From Streptomyces tuirus (GTDB lineage: Bacteria > Actinomycetota > Actinomycetes > Streptomycetales > Streptomycetaceae), in contig JAGTPG010000001.1 in NCBI GenBank assembly GCA_018195615.1, positions 1,488,001 to 1,552,000 of the forward strand: a DNA stretch of 64,000 nucleotides. The letters are read 5' to 3'. The position numbers were made by a program, and so were the translations under genes. The notes under the pieces are model-generated. The model was not told the origin of the DNA, searched no databases, and was given only the letters and a program-made list of their open reading frames with translations. This document shows positions 16,119 to 27,927 of this stretch, one piece after another. Position 1 is the first letter of the stretch, and each line of letters opens with the position of its first letter.

Positions 16119-18498
16119 ATGCGGCCCGACCCCAGACGCTTCCTGACCCACGCGGTCCGTCGCGTCGCGCGCGCCGAACATCCGGCGCAGGTGCTGGAGG
16201 AACTCTGCGGGACGACGGTGCCGTCCGTCGCGGACGCCCTCGTCGTGTATCTCGACGAGGCGCGGGCATGAAGGACCCGGCGGCTTCCGGCCCGCGGCTG
16301 CGGTTGAGCGGTACCGGGTACCGGCGCGCGGGCGTCGCCCCGGACGAGCTCGCCCCGGACGCCGCGCTCGCCCCGGGGGCTGAGCCTGGCGCCGGTGCGC
16401 AGTGGCACCCCGGGCCGCAGACGGGGCTGGGCGCCGCGATGGGCGGGACGCCCCGCCTCACCGTTCCCGCGCCGGCGCCGTCCGGGGTCCTGGCGAAGGT
16501 CCTGCAGTCCGGTGAGGCGCTGGGCGGTGACTCGGGTGATCTGGCACCGGCCCTGAGCGAACTGCTGGGTCCCAACCCTCGGTACCGGACGGGGACCGCG
16601 TTGTCCTGGTGCCCCTGCTCGGACCGCGTGGCGTGGTGGGCGCCGCCCTGTTCCTGCGGCGCCCGGACCGGGACGTCTTCCGCGCGGAGGACAGGCAGGT
16701 GCTCGGCGAGCTGTCGGCCCATGCCGCGCTCGGTGTGAGCGTGCCCTCGTCCCGCCCGCGCCCGGCGTCGGCCCCGCCACCGCCCCCGCCCTCGCGAGCC
16801 GCCGTCCCACCCACCCGGCAGGAGGGAGACCGCCTGCGGTACGTGGGGGCCGCGACGCGGCGGATCAGCCGCGCCATGGAGCTGGACGAGATCGTGACGG
16901 GGCTGTGCCGGGCCGTCCTGCCCACTTTCTCCGACGAGATCCTCGTGTATCTGCGCGAGCCGCTGCCGGTCGGCGACCAGCGGCCCACCGGACCGGTGGT
17001 CCTGCGGCTGCACCGGGCCGACCGGGCGCCGTCGGACGACAGCACGTTCGCCATGCCGCTCCCGGAGCCGGTGACCCCCGACTTCGGACTGAGCGAGGTC
17101 CGGCAGGACAGCGCGCTCGCCGAGGTGCTGCGGGGCGTGCGCCCGGTGTTGGCCGACTCCCCCATCGCCATGATCGCGCTGTCCGAACTGGTGAGTGAGG
17201 AGGCCGGGTTCACCGTACCCGTCGGAGAGCGCGCGATCCTCGCCCCGCTGCGCGGCCGGCGGCGCGTCATCGGCGCGGCCGTGTTCCTGCGCCGTCCCGA
17301 ACGCCCGCCGTTCGAGCTCAACGACCTCCTCGTCGCCGCGCAGCTCGCCACGCACAGCGCCCTCGGCATCGACAAGGCCGTGCTCTACGGCCGCGAGGCC
17401 CATATCGCGGACGAACTGCAGCGCACCATGCTGCCCGAAACCCTGCCCAGCCCCGCCGGTGTCCGCCTCGCCGCCCGCTATCTGCCCGCCGCCGAATCGG
17501 CCCGCGTCGGCGGCGACTGGTACGACGCCATCCCGCTGCCGGGCAACCGCGTGGCCCTGGTCGTCGGTGACGTCATGGGTCACTCGATGACGTCGGCGGC
17601 CATCATGGGCCAGCTGCGCACCACCGCCCAGACCCTGGCCGGCCTCGACCTGCCGCCCCAGGAGGTCCTGCACCACCTCGACGAACAGGCCCAGCGGCTC
17701 AGTGCCGATCACCTGGCGACCTGCCTGTACGCCGTCTACGACCCGGTCTCGCACCGCATCACCATCGCCAACGCCGGTCACCCGCCGCCCGTTCTGCTCC
17801 ACTCGGGCGGCCGCGCCGAGGTGCTGCGCCTGCCGCCCGGCGCGCCCATCGGCGTCGGCGGGGTCGACTTCGAGGCGGTGGAGCTCGACGCCCCGGCCCG
17901 CGCGACCCTGCTGCTGTACACCGACGGCCTGGTCGAGTCCCGCCTGCGCGACGTGTGGACCGGCATCGAGCAGCTGCGCGAGAGGGCGCAGGCCGCCGCC
18001 CTGCTCACCGGGCCGGACCGGTCACCTCCGCTGGAAACCCTCTGCGACGAGGTCCTCGACATGCTCGGTCCCGGCGACCGGGACGACGACATCGCGCTGC
18101 TCGCCGCCCACTTCGACGGGATCGCGCCCAGCGACGTGGCGTACTGGTTCCTGGAGCCGGAGGACGCGGCCCCCGGCCGGGCCCGCCGCCTGGCCCGGCG
18201 CGCCCTGTCCCGCTGGGGCCTGGAGGAGCTCGGCGACTCCGTGGAACTGCTCGTCAGCGAGGTCGTCACCAACGCCGTGCGCCACGCCTCCCGGCCCATC
18301 ACGCTCCGCCTGCTGCGCACCGACGTGCTGCGCTGCGAGGTCGGCGACGACGCGCCCCAGCTGCCACGCCTGCGGCACGCGCGGGCCACGGACGAGGGCG
18401 GTCGGGGCCTGTACCTGGTCAACCGGCTGGCCCGGCGGTGGGGCGCGACCCGGCTGAGCACCGGCAAGGTCGTCTGGTTCGAGATCGCCCGGCCCTGA
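16119..18498 (+). CDS. GAF/SpoIIE-type PP2C phosphatase with C-terminal anti-sigma-like ATPase domain (two frameshifts)
   Basis: About 793 residues after repair. The N-terminus MRPDPRRFLTHAVRRVARAEHP leads into two GAF-like sensory segments (each ending in a GAALFLRRPDRD or GAAVFLRRPERP strand). A PP2C/SpoIIE catalytic domain follows: VGGDWYDAIP, GDVMGHSMTSAA, NAGHPPPVLL, LYTDGLVESR, DDDIALLA. The last 130 residues are an RsbW-like ATPase (LLVSEVVTNAVRHA, GGRGLYLVNRLARRWG). The frame shifts near 16265 and near 16590, where one G appears missing before VVLVPLLGPRG. Such proteins control partner-switching anti-anti-sigma factors; the partner is not in this window. Confidence 0.87.
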
Positions 18499-18534
18499 AG
18501 CCGGCTGCATGGCCACACCCTCAGCACCGCCCCA

Positions 18535-18552
18535 TTGATTGATTCATTCAGC
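18535..18552 (+). promoter_or_regulatory. RpiR-regulon motif upstream of GH84
   Basis: TTGATTGATTCATTCAGC, matching 15 of 18 positions of the motif before the kinase/GH5 genes (GTGATTGATGCATTCACC). It lies about 80 bases before the GH84 start in an AT-rich island. Confidence 0.6.
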
Positions 18553-18635
18553 ATCTCTAGCATCACTCGGTGGCTCCATTCATCTCTTCCTCACTGGCCC
18601 CGGGCTCATCACCCGCGGCCCCGGAAGGAGCACCC

Positions 18636-21600
18636 GTGTCCCCAGCCACTCGGGTCGGACGTCGCCGACTCGGACACCTGCCCCTCGCCGCCCTGTTGCT
18701 GGCCGCCGGCCTCGCCCTCCCGCCGGCGCCGGGCGCGGCCGCCGCACCGGCCCGCCCCTCGAAGACCGCCCTGCCGCAGGTGTGGCCGCAGCCGAAGAGC
18801 GTGCGCACCGGGCCCGGCCGGCTCACGGTCCCGGACCGGGTCGTGGCGGTCGTCGGCCGCGAGACCGACCCGTCGGCCCGGCGGGTCGTCGAGGGTGTCC
18901 TGCGCGAGGCCGGGGCCGAGCGGATCGTGACGGTCGCCGAGCCGCCCACGAAGGCCGCCTTCACCGTCTACCTCGGCGGCCCCGCCGAGAACGGCGCCAC
19001 GGCCCCGGCACTGAAGCGCCTGGGCGCCCCGTCCCCCGCCGGGCTGCCTTCCGGCGGCTACGTCCTCGCCTCCGGCCGCCGGCACGGGCAGACCCTTCTC
19101 GCCCTGTCCGGCGCCGACCGCACCGGCACCTTCTACGCCGCCCAGACCCTGCGCCAACTGGTCACCCGGACCGTGCCCGAAGTGACCGTCCGCGACTGGC
19201 CGACAGCCAGGCTGCGCGGAGTGATCGAGGGCTTCTACGGCACCCCTTGGTCACACGCCGAGCGGCTGCGCCAGCTCGACTTCTACGGCCGCACCAAACA
19301 GAACGTCTACGTCTACTCCCCGAAGGACGACCCCTACCTGCGCGAGCGCTGGCGCGACGCGTACCCGTCCGCGGAACTGAGGCAGTTGAGGGAGCTGGTC
19401 GACCGGGCCGACGTCAACCACGTCCGCTTCACCTATGCCCTCTCCCCGGGATTGTCCGTCTGCTACTCCTCGGACGCCGACATCGAGGCGCTCACCCGCA
19501 AGTTCGACTCGCTGTACGCCATCGGTGTGCGGTCCTTCGCGATCCCGCTGGACGACATCAGCTACACGAGGTGGAACTGCGCCGCCGACGAGCGGGAGTT
19601 CGGCACGGGCGGCGGCGCCGCCGGGGCGGCCCAGGCCCATCTGCTCAACCGGGTGTGGCAGGAGTTCTCGGCGACCCATCCGGGGCTGGAGCCGCTGGAG
19701 ATGGTCCCCACCGAGTACTCCGACCTCGCCGACTCGCCCTACAAGAAGGCGCTGCGGGAGCGGCTGGACCCCTCCGTGGTCGTGGAGTGGACCGGCGTCG
19801 GCGTGATCGCCCCGGCCATCACCGCTGACCAGGTCGCGAAGGCCCGCGAGGTCTACGGCCATCCCATCCTGGTCTGGGACAACTACCCGGTGAACGACTA
19901 CGTCACCAGCCGGCTGCTGCTCGGCCCGTACACCGGCCGGGAGCCCGACGTGGCGAAGGCGGCGACCGGGGTGACCGCCAACCCGATGGTCCAGGGCCAG
20001 GCGAGCCGGATCGCCCTGTTCACCTCCGCCGCCTACCTCTGGAACCCGGACGCCTACGACCCCCGGGCCGCGTTCCTCGCCTCCGTCCGCGACCTCGCCG
20101 GGCCGGCTGCGGCCAAGTGGTTGCGGATCTTCGCCGAGAACAACTACTCGTCGCAGCTGGACTCCACCGAGTCCCCCACCCTGAGCGCGCTCATCGCCAG
20201 GTTCCGCACGGCGTACGAGGAGGACACCGGCCTGGACCGGGCCGCCGCCGCGCTCCGGTCGTACTTCTCCGACATGGCCGCCACACCCGGCGAACTCCGG
20301 ACCCGCCTCGACAACCCGGGCTTCCTCGCGGAGACCTCGGCCTGGCTGGACAAGCTGGGGCGGTACGGCGGCGCGGGCAGACGGCCGTGGACCTGCTGCT
20401 GGCCGGCGAGCGAGGCGACACCGAGGCGGTCACCACGTACTGGAACCGGCTCAGGGCCCAGCGCAAGGAGCTGGACGCGATACCCCAGCAGGTGGCGCCG
20501 GGCGTGATGGACCAGTTCCTCTACACGGCGATGACCGAGAACGCGCCCGACCCGGGCGTGGACGCGGGGTTCGCGCCCGGTTCGGTCAGCCTGAAGCCCG
20601 GTGGTTCAGCGGAGGTGACGCTCTCCTTCTCCGACGCCAGGGCCCGAACGGTGGCGTGGAAGCTGACCGTCCCCGACGGCGTCACCGTCACGCCCGCCGA
20701 GGGCACCGTGGCCGTCCCGGCCGACGGCAGCGCGTCCGCGACGGTGACCGTCACGGCCGGGGAGGGCGCGTCCGCCGGAGTGCGCTCGGTCGTGGTGACG
20801 GGCGACGGCGTCCTCGACCGCGCGCTGCCCGTGCAGGTCACCGACGGCACCGGCACGTCGAGGGCGCTGACCGCCGACTTCAGCGGGGCGTCGGTCAGTT
20901 CCATCGATCTGACGTCGAGGAAGACCACGGACATCGCCGTGGGCGCCAACCCCGGCGAGGTGGTGACGAGCGCGGACGGCCGCACCGCCTACGCGGCCGG
21001 CCAGGGCTCGAACACGGTCAGCGTGATCGACGTGGCGCAAGGGAAGGTCACGGCCACGGTCCCGGTCGGCAAGGTCCCCGCCGGGCTCGCGCTCACCCCG
21101 GACGGCCGCACCCTGTGGGTCGCCAACTACGGGGACGGCACGGTCCAGCCCGTCGACACGGCGACCCTCACCGCGGGCCCGCCCGTCCGGGTCGGCAACG
21201 GGCCCGAGAACATGGCGATCACACCCGACGGCCGGACTCTCTACGTGCCCAACATCAAGGACAACACGGTCACCCCCGTCGACCTGGCCACCAGAACGGC
21301 CGGTGCCGTCGTCCCCGTGGGCCCGAGCCCCTTCAACATCGTGGCCGCGCCGGACGGAAGGACGGTGTACGTGTCCAACTCCGGCGGCTCGACGGTCACT
21401 CCGATCGACACGGCCACGCACGACACCGAGCCGACGCTCCTGGTCACCGGCCAGGCCTACGGTCTCGCCCTGTCCCCGGACGGCCGGACGCTGTGGGTCA
21501 GCCCCAGTACCGGCGACACCGTCACGCCCGTCGACACGGTCACCGGCGCCCCCGGGCGGACCGTGAAGGTCGGCAGGTCCGCCTTCGACGTCGCCCTGGA

Positions 21601-21745
21601 CTGGAACGGCGGCACGGCGTACGTCACGACCGCCGACGCGGGCACGCTGGTCCCGGTCGACACGGCGTCCGGTGCCGTCGGGGATCCGCTGAAGACGGGC
21701 GCGTATCCGCTGGCCGTCGCGCTGACGCCCGTACCGGTGGAGTGA
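18636..21745 (+). CDS. Secreted GH84 beta-N-acetylglucosaminidase with NEW3 and 7-bladed YVTN propeller (1-base frameshift)
   Basis: About 1036 residues after restoring one G near 20378. Signal peptide about 1-36 (LGHLPLAALLLAAGLALPP), a GH20/84-type N-terminal domain, then the GH84 barrel beginning RLRGVIEGFYGTPWSHAERL with the catalytic Asp pair in IPLDDISYTRW. A helical region, a NEW3-like domain (SLKPGGSAEVTLSF) and about seven 42-residue YVTN-type repeats (LTPDGRTLWVANYGDGTV) follow. It should release GlcNAc from beta-linked glycans outside the cell. GTG 18636 was chosen because GGAAGGAG precedes it; GTG 18570 lacks a site. Family enzymes include O-GlcNAcases. Confidence 0.88.
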
Positions 21746-21750
21746 GACGG

Positions 21751-21787
21751 GAACGGCCGGGGTCCCGGCAAGGGGCCCCGGCCGTTC
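21751..21787. terminator. Bidirectional hairpin between GH84 and SIS genes
   Basis: A 12-bp perfect stem GAACGGCCGGGG / CCCCGGCCGTTC directly after the GH84 stop and before the end of the convergent SIS gene. Serves as a plausible shared terminator. Confidence 0.65.
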
Positions 21788-21810
21788 GTGGGCCGTTCGC
21801 GCGGTCCGGG

Positions 21811-22575
21811 TCAGCTCGCGGTGCGGCGGATCCGGCCCGCGTACTTCTTCTCCAGCTCCAGGTTGCCCTCGAAGCCGCCCGGCACGTTGGCCGAGACGTA
21901 GACCGGGGGACGCTCGCCGGCGGCGAGGAGGCGTCCGGCCGCCTCGGCGACGGTCATCTGCACCAGCATCGCGCCGGTGAGCGTGGACAGGGCGCAGACC
22001 GAGCCGCCGCCGGGGAGTTCGAGCAGGGAGTCGCCGGGCGGGGCCGCGTTGTCGAGGACGACGTCGGCGATGTCGGCCAGCTTCCTGCCGCTGGGATGGG
22101 CGGCCGGTACGGCCCGGGTGTGGGCGAGGGAGGTGAGGGCCAGGACGCGGTGGCCGTGCTCCTTGGCGTGCAGGGCCATCTCCACGATGACGTTGTTGAC
22201 GCCGGAGTTGGAGATGACGACGAACAGGTCCTGGGGGTTCGGGGCGGCGAGGTCGTAGATCCGGGCGGCCACCCCGGCCCGGCGCTCCAGCAGCGGGTCG
22301 TCCAGGACGGCCGGGTTCTCGCCGCCGTAGAGGACGAGGTCGGCGATGCTCAGCCGGTTGGTGGGGACCAGTCCGCCGGCCCGGCCGGCGAGTTCGAGGA
22401 CGAGTGCCTGTGAATGGCCGGTGCCGAAGGCCTGGACGACACCGTCCGCGCGTACGCACGCGGCGACCAGCTCCGCGGCGGCGGCCACGTCGTCGCGGGC
22501 GGACTCGATGACGTGCTGGAGGACGGCGAGGCTCTCCCGCGCGAACCCCTGGGCGCTCACAGACTCGACGGACAC
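21811..22575 (-). CDS. SIS-domain protein (UPF0309-like sugar-phosphate binding)
   Basis: A 254-residue protein with a sugar isomerase (SIS) fold: VVQAFGTGHSQALVLELAGRAGG, then VISNSGVNNVIVEMAL, the Ser-rich phosphosugar loop. Related proteins handle phosphorylated amino sugars (etherases, isomerases, regulators); the exact reaction is not predictable. GTG 22575 was chosen because GGGGAG lies 8 bases upstream; the GTG at 22584 is too close. It is divergent from the RpiR gene and lies in the GlcNAc/mannose glycan region. Confidence 0.85.
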   Translation of the reverse strand: MSVESVSAQGFARESLAVLQHVIESARDDVAAAAELVAACVRADGVVQAFGTGHSQALVLELAGRAGGLVPTNRLSIADLVLYGGENPAVLDDPLLERRAGVAARIYDLAAPNPQDLFVVISNSGVNNVIVEMALHAKEHGHRVLALTSLAHTRAVPAAHPSGRKLADIADVVLDNAAPPGDSLLELPGGGSVCALSTLTGAMLVQMTVAEAAGRLLAAGERPPVYVSANVPGGFEGNLELEKKYAGRIRRTAS

Positions 22576-22591
22576 GCGACACACTCCCCAC

Positions 22592-22641
22592 TGATGGATT
22601 GAACCACCCTACACTTCTCCATCGGTGAATCAATAAATCAC
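22592..22641. promoter_or_regulatory. Divergent SIS/rpiR promoter with two RpiR-regulon motifs
   Basis: Contains GGTGAATCAATAAATCAC at 22624-22641, whose complement matches 15 of 18 positions of GTGATTGATGCATTCACC, and GGTTCAATCCATCA (complement strand, 22592-22605), which matches a site before the kinase gene at 12 of 14 positions. Probable autoregulatory control region of the RpiR regulator. Confidence 0.6.
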
Positions 22642-22724
22642 ACGGGTTGCGGGTCTTCAATCGGGCCGCAATCGGGTCCTGGTATTCAATCTGCCCCGTG
22701 AAGGGTGGCTGGTACCTTCTCCGC

Positions 22725-23609
22725 ATGCCTCCTACAGACGTCACCGCACTCATCCGCACCGAGCTGCCCCGGCTGGCGGGCTCCCTGCGGAAGGTCGGCG
22801 AGCTGATCCTGGAGGATCCGGCCGCCGTCACCCACTGCTCGGCCGCCGAGCTGGGCCGCCGCACCGGCACCTCCCAGGCGACGGTGACCCGTTTCTGCCG
22901 GGCCATCGGACTGGACTCCTACCAGCATCTGCTGATCGAACTGGCCCAGGAGCGGGGCCGGGGCGAGGCCTCCGACTGGGGGACCGCCGAGATCGGTCCC
23001 GACATCTCGCCGGACGACAGCCTGGAGCGGGTCGTTCAGGTCGTCGGCAGCGCCGACCTGCGGGCGGTGCAGCAGACCATCGACCGGATCGACCTCGACG
23101 CGGTCGAGCGCGCGGCGCAGGCGACGGCGAGGGCCCGCCGGATCGACGTCTACGGCGTCGGCGGCAGCGGGGCCGTGGCCCAGGAGACCGAGACCCGGCT
23201 GTTCCGGATCGGCTGCGCGGTGCGCGGCTGGACCGAGGTGCACGCCGCGACGACCTCCGCCGCCCTCATGACCCCGGCGGACGTGGCGATCGGCATCTCC
23301 CACTCGGGCGCCACGCGCGAGACCATCGAGCCGTTCGAACTGGCCAAGGAGCGTGGGGCCACCACCGTCGCCATCACGGCCGACCCGCGCTCGCCGCTCG
23401 CCCGCGCCGCCGATGTCCGGCTCGTCTCCTCGTCCTCGGAGACCAGTTTCCGCACCGGCAGCATCGGCGCCCGGCACAGCGTGCTGGTGCTCATCGACTG
23501 CCTCTACGTCCGGGTCGCCCAGCTCTCCTACCAGCGTGCGAGCGCCTCGCTGGCGCTGACCGACCACATCGCCGGACAGCATGCCGTGAAGTCCCGGCGG
23601 GCCAGGTGA
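22725..23609 (+). CDS. RpiR/MurR-family transcriptional regulator
   Basis: A 294-residue regulator with an N-terminal HTH_6 domain (LPRLAGSLRKVGELILED, then LGRRTGTSQATVTRFCRAIGL) and a C-terminal SIS domain that senses phosphosugars (DVYGVGGSGAVAQETETRLFR, AIGISHSGATRETI). The start was placed at ATG 22725 (MPPTDVTAL), where family similarity begins. It is divergent from the SIS gene and central to the glycan region; AT-rich motifs shared by the neighbouring promoters are its likely binding sites. The effector is probably a phosphorylated amino sugar or mannose derivative. Confidence 0.92.
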   Translation: MPPTDVTALIRTELPRLAGSLRKVGELILEDPAAVTHCSAAELGRRTGTSQATVTRFCRAIGLDSYQHLLIELAQERGRGEASDWGTAEIGPDISPDDSLERVVQVVGSADLRAVQQTIDRIDLDAVERAAQATARARRIDVYGVGGSGAVAQETETRLFRIGCAVRGWTEVHAATTSAALMTPADVAIGISHSGATRETIEPFELAKERGATTVAITADPRSPLARAADVRLVSSSSETSFRTGSIGARHSVLVLIDCLYVRVAQLSYQRASASLALTDHIAGQHAVKSRRAR

Positions 23610-23620
23610 ACCTGGCCGAG

Positions 23621-23675
23621 GGTGCATGGATGAACCACCAAGTTGAAGCGAAGATGGTTGTTTGAATCATTCCTG
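23621..23675. promoter_or_regulatory. Two RpiR-regulon motifs upstream of GH38
   Basis: The complement of 23621-23638 is GTGGTTCATCCATGCACC (14 of 18 match to GTGATTGATGCATTCACC). TTGTTTGAATCATTCCTG at 23658-23675 is a weaker copy (11 of 18). The pair lies 44-98 bases before the alpha-mannosidase start. Confidence 0.55.
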
Positions 23676-23718
23676 GCGTGCAGGATGGGGCTCCCCCAGA
23701 GCACCTCGTAGGAGCCCC

Positions 23719-26700
23719 ATGCGCGTCACCTCTGTCGAGACGACCGAGCTCTTCACCGGGACCACCGAGCAGCCGCGCCAAGTGGTGGCCGTCGGGCTGA
23801 GCCACACTCCGGGCCGGACCGTCCGGCTCACCCTGGAGGGTCCGGGCCTCACCGGCACCACGGAGACCGCCGTCGGCGAGGACGGCACCGCCCGCGCCGA
23901 GATACCCGTCACCGGAGACGGCCTCGTACCCGGCGACCGCCGCGAGATCACGGTCACCGCCACGGACGGGGACGAGATCACCACCCGCACCGGCGAGTTC
24001 ACGGCCGCCGAGCCCGGCTGGACCATGTTCATGGTCAGCCACTTCCACTACGACCCCGTCTGGTGGAACACCCAGGGCGCCTACACCGAGACCTGGGACG
24101 TCGCCGACGACCCGGCGACCACCGGCCTGCCCGCCCGCACCTTCGACTCGCGCGGCCAGTCCGGCATGAGCCTGGTCCGCGCCCACTGCGATCTGGCCCG
24201 CCGCGACCCGGCGTACACCTTCGTGCTCGCCGAGGTCGACTACCTCAAGCCCTACTGGGACGCCTTCCCGGAGGAGCGCGCCTTCCTGCGGCAGCTGATC
24301 CGCACCGGCCGCGTCGAGATCATGGGCGGCACCTACAACGAGCCCAACACCAACCTCACCGGTGCCGAGGCGACGATCCGCAACGCCCTGTACGGCGACG
24401 GCTTCCAGCGCGGGATCATCGGGGCCTCGCCCGAGACGGCCTGGCAGCTGGACGCCTTCGGGCACGACCCGCAGTTCCCGGGGCTGATGGCGGACGCGGG
24501 GGTCACCTCAAGCTCGTGGGCGCGCGGGCCGTTCCACCAGTGGGGGCCGACCCTGTCGGTGTTCGGCGAGGAGCCGCGGGACCCCGGGCGGATGCAGTTC
24601 CCGGCCGAGTTCAGCTGGCTCGCCCCGTCGGGGCGCGGGCTGCTGACCGCGTACATGGTCAACCACTACGGCGCCGGCTGGGCGATCGACAACGCGCCCA
24701 CCCTGCCGGAGGCGGAGGCCGCCGCACTCACGCTGTTCCAGAGGCTCAAGAAGGTCGCGCTCACCCGCAACGTGCTGCTGCCGGTCGGCGGTGACTACGC
24801 GCCGCCGTGCCGCTGGGTCATGGACATCCACCGCGACTGGAACGCCCGCTACGTCTGGCCCCGCTTCATCAGCGCGATCCCCCGTGACTTCTTCGCCGCT
24901 GTCCGCGCGCAGCTGGCGGAGGAGGGCCGCACGGCATCGCCCCAGACCCGCGACATGAACCCCGTCTACACCGGCAAGGACGTCTCCTACATCGACACCA
25001 AGCAGGCCCAGCGCCACGGCGAGACCCGCCTCGCCGACGCCGAGGCCTGGGCGACGCTCGCCTCCCTCCTCACCGGCCACGCCTACCCGGACGCCGCCCT
25101 GGACAAGGCCTGGCGGCAACTCGTGTACGGCGCCCACCACGACGCCATCACCGGCTCCGAGTCGGACCAGGTGTACATCGACCTGATGACCGGCTGGCGG
25201 GAGCTGCACGACCTCGCCGAAAGCGTGCACGCGGACGCCACCCAGGTCCTGGCCGACCAGGTCGCCCCGGCGACGGCCCGGACCTGGTCGTCTTCAACTC
25301 CGCGACCTGGGCACGGCGGGACGTGCTGACGATCGAGGACCCGGGCTCGTCCCCGAAGGTCTCCCGGCGGTCCGCGAGGAGGGCCGGCTCCATGTCGTCG
25401 TCCCGGAGGTGCCCGGCATGGGCCTCGAGGCGCTCCCGCTCACCAGGGGTTCCGTCCCCGGATGGGCGCGCGGCGAGGGTCTCACCGTCCGCAACGAGTT
25501 CTACGAGGTGACGGTCGACCCGGCACGCGGCGGCGGTGTCAGCAGTCTGCGCGCGCTCGCCGAGGGCGGCCGGGAGCTGCTGCGCCCCGGCGACATCGGC
25601 AACGAGATCGTCGTCCAGGAGGAGTACCCGAGGCATCCGCGCTTCGGTGAGGGCCCCTGGCACCTGACCCCGACCGGCACGACCGCCGCCCGCAGCGGGG
25701 ACGTGCCCGCCGAGGTGCGCACCGAGCACTCCGCCGCCGGTTCCCGTATCACCGTCACCGCCGACCTCGGCCTCTTCCGCTACACCCAACGGCTGACGCT
25801 GTGGCGGGGCGTCGACCGGCTCGACGTCACCACGACCGTCGACGGATACGACGGCGCCGACCGGCTGATCCGGGTGCGCTGGCCCTCGGACGTACGGGGC
25901 GGTCTGCCGGTGCACGAGGTGGCGGACGCGGTGATCGGGCGCGGGTTCGGGTTCGTGGAGGTGGACAGCGAACGGTTCCCGTGGACGCTGGACAACCCCG
26001 CCAACACCTGGTTCGCCCTCGGTTCCACCGCCCGCGTCGCCGTCCACGACGACTCCGGCGTCCTCCTCGGGCACCGCTCGATCGGCGTCGCCGAACTCGT
26101 CTGCCCGACTGGGACACCGCGGGCGACCTCGGCACCCGCTCGCGGCGGCCCTGGTCCGCGCCGGGGTCACGGCGACCTCGACCATCGCGGGCGGCCCCCG
26201 CTACGGCGACCTGGAGGTCGACTCCAACCTCCCGGACCTCCGGATCGCGGTCGGCGGTCCGGACCGCAACGCCGTGGTCGCCGAGGCACTCGGCTGGGAC
26301 CCGGCGGCGGGGCGGGAGCTGAAGCGCCAACTGGCAGAGCGGGGCGTGGCCGCGGTGTGGGTCGCGCCGCGCGCCTGTCTGCGCGAGGAGTGGATTCCCG
26401 GGGCCGACCTGCGCGACCTGGAACGCCTGCCGCTGCTCGTGGTCGCGGGCGCCCGCCCCGAGGACGACGCGAAGGCGGTCGACGCCATCGTCGCCGACCT
26501 GGACGACTTCACCGTGACGGCCACGGCAGCGGGCGGCGGCGAGGCCCTGCCACCCGGTGACGCCTGGGACGGAAGCAGCTTCGCCGTCCTCAACCGTGGC
26601 ACACCGGGCTGCGTGATCACCGCCGCCGGCGACCTGTACATGTCCCTGATGCGTTCCTGCACCGGCTGGCCGTCCGGGATCTGGGTGGACCCACCGCGCC

Positions 26701-27927
26701 GGACCGCCCCCGACGGCTCGGGGTTCCAGCTCCAGCGCTGGTCGCACACGTTCGAGTACGCGGTCGTCGCGGGCACGGGCGACTGGCGCGCGCTGCGGCT
26801 GCCGCAGTCCGGGCACGCGTACAACCACCCGCTGACGGCACGGCTACGCACCGGCTCGGGGACCGGGCTCCTTCCCCGCTCGGCCTCCCTGCTCTCCCTC
26901 GAACCGGCGGGCGAGGTCCTGCTGGACGCACTGAAGCCGGCCGGCTCCCCGCTGGCCCGGGGCAGCGAGGCACGGGTGGATCCGGGGCAAGGCATCGTGA
27001 TCCGGGTGCATGAGGTCAACGGACGGCCGGTACGAGCAAGGGTGGCCGGACCGTCGGCCTGGACGGCGGGCGCCCGCGCCGACGTCCTCGAGACTCCCGG
27101 GGCGCCCCTCGCCCCGGACGGGACCGGCGGCCTCGAAGCCGACCTGACCGGCTTCGAGGTCGCCACGATCCTGGCCACACCGACCGACGGCAAGGCGCTC
27201 TCCGCGGACCCCGGCATCGACGCCCACGAGCCCGCGCAACCCGTCGCCACCCGCTACTGGCTGCACAACTCCGGCCCCGCCCCACGCGGCAACATGCCGG
27301 TCGCCGTCTACCTCTCCCCCACCGCCCTCACGGCCGACGGCCCGGTCACGGCGACGGTCAGGGTCAGCTCGGAGCTGACCGACGCGCCCGTGTCGGGCAC
27401 GGTGACCTTCGAGGCCCCCCAGGGCTGGACCACCGAGCCCGCCGAACTCCCCTGCACGCTCGGCCCAGGCGGCTTCACGCTCACGGACGTCACGGTCACC
27501 CCGCCCCGGACGCGTCCCCGGCCGCCACTGGCTCGCCGCACGCCTGTCGTACGGCGGCCAGACGTACGAGGACGCGGTGGCCCTGGACGTGCCGGGCGGC
27601 CACTCGGGCCCGACTCTGCTCACGGACCTGGCAGTCGAGCGGCTGACCGTCCGCCGCGGTGAACGGACCAGGGTCCCCGTGACCCTGCGGAACACCACGC
27701 GGGGCCCCGTCAACGGCACGCTCTGGTCCGTCTCCTCCTGGGGCACCTGGCCCGGCATCACTCCGGGATGCCAGGGCTTCACGGTGCCGGGCGGGGAGCA
27801 AGTGGAGTGCGAGATCGACGTCAACGCCGGCGCGACAGCCCCTGGTTCCTACTGGCTGATGGTGAAGACCGCATGGCACGGCTGCGTGGCGTACACGAAG
27901 GCCATCGAGCTGGAGGTGACGCCATGA
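23719..27927 (+). CDS. GH38 alpha-mannosidase (several frameshifts)
   Basis: About 1400 residues if repaired. An N-terminal beta domain precedes the catalytic domain: zinc ligands in SHFHYDPVWW, nucleophile Asp in TAWQLDAFGHDPQ, zinc/His motif AHHDAITGSESD. The rest is the GH38 beta-sandwich plus extra C-terminal beta domains ending VKTAWHGCVAYTKAIELEV. No signal peptide, so cytoplasmic. ATG 23719 has TAGGAG upstream. Reading must shift near 25275, 25345, 26105, 26140 and 27515, more than any other gene here; the catalytic part is intact, and protein-like sequence resumes after each shift, so sequencing error is likelier than decay, though a pseudogene cannot be excluded. It should trim alpha-mannose from imported glycans. 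Confidence 0.85.
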
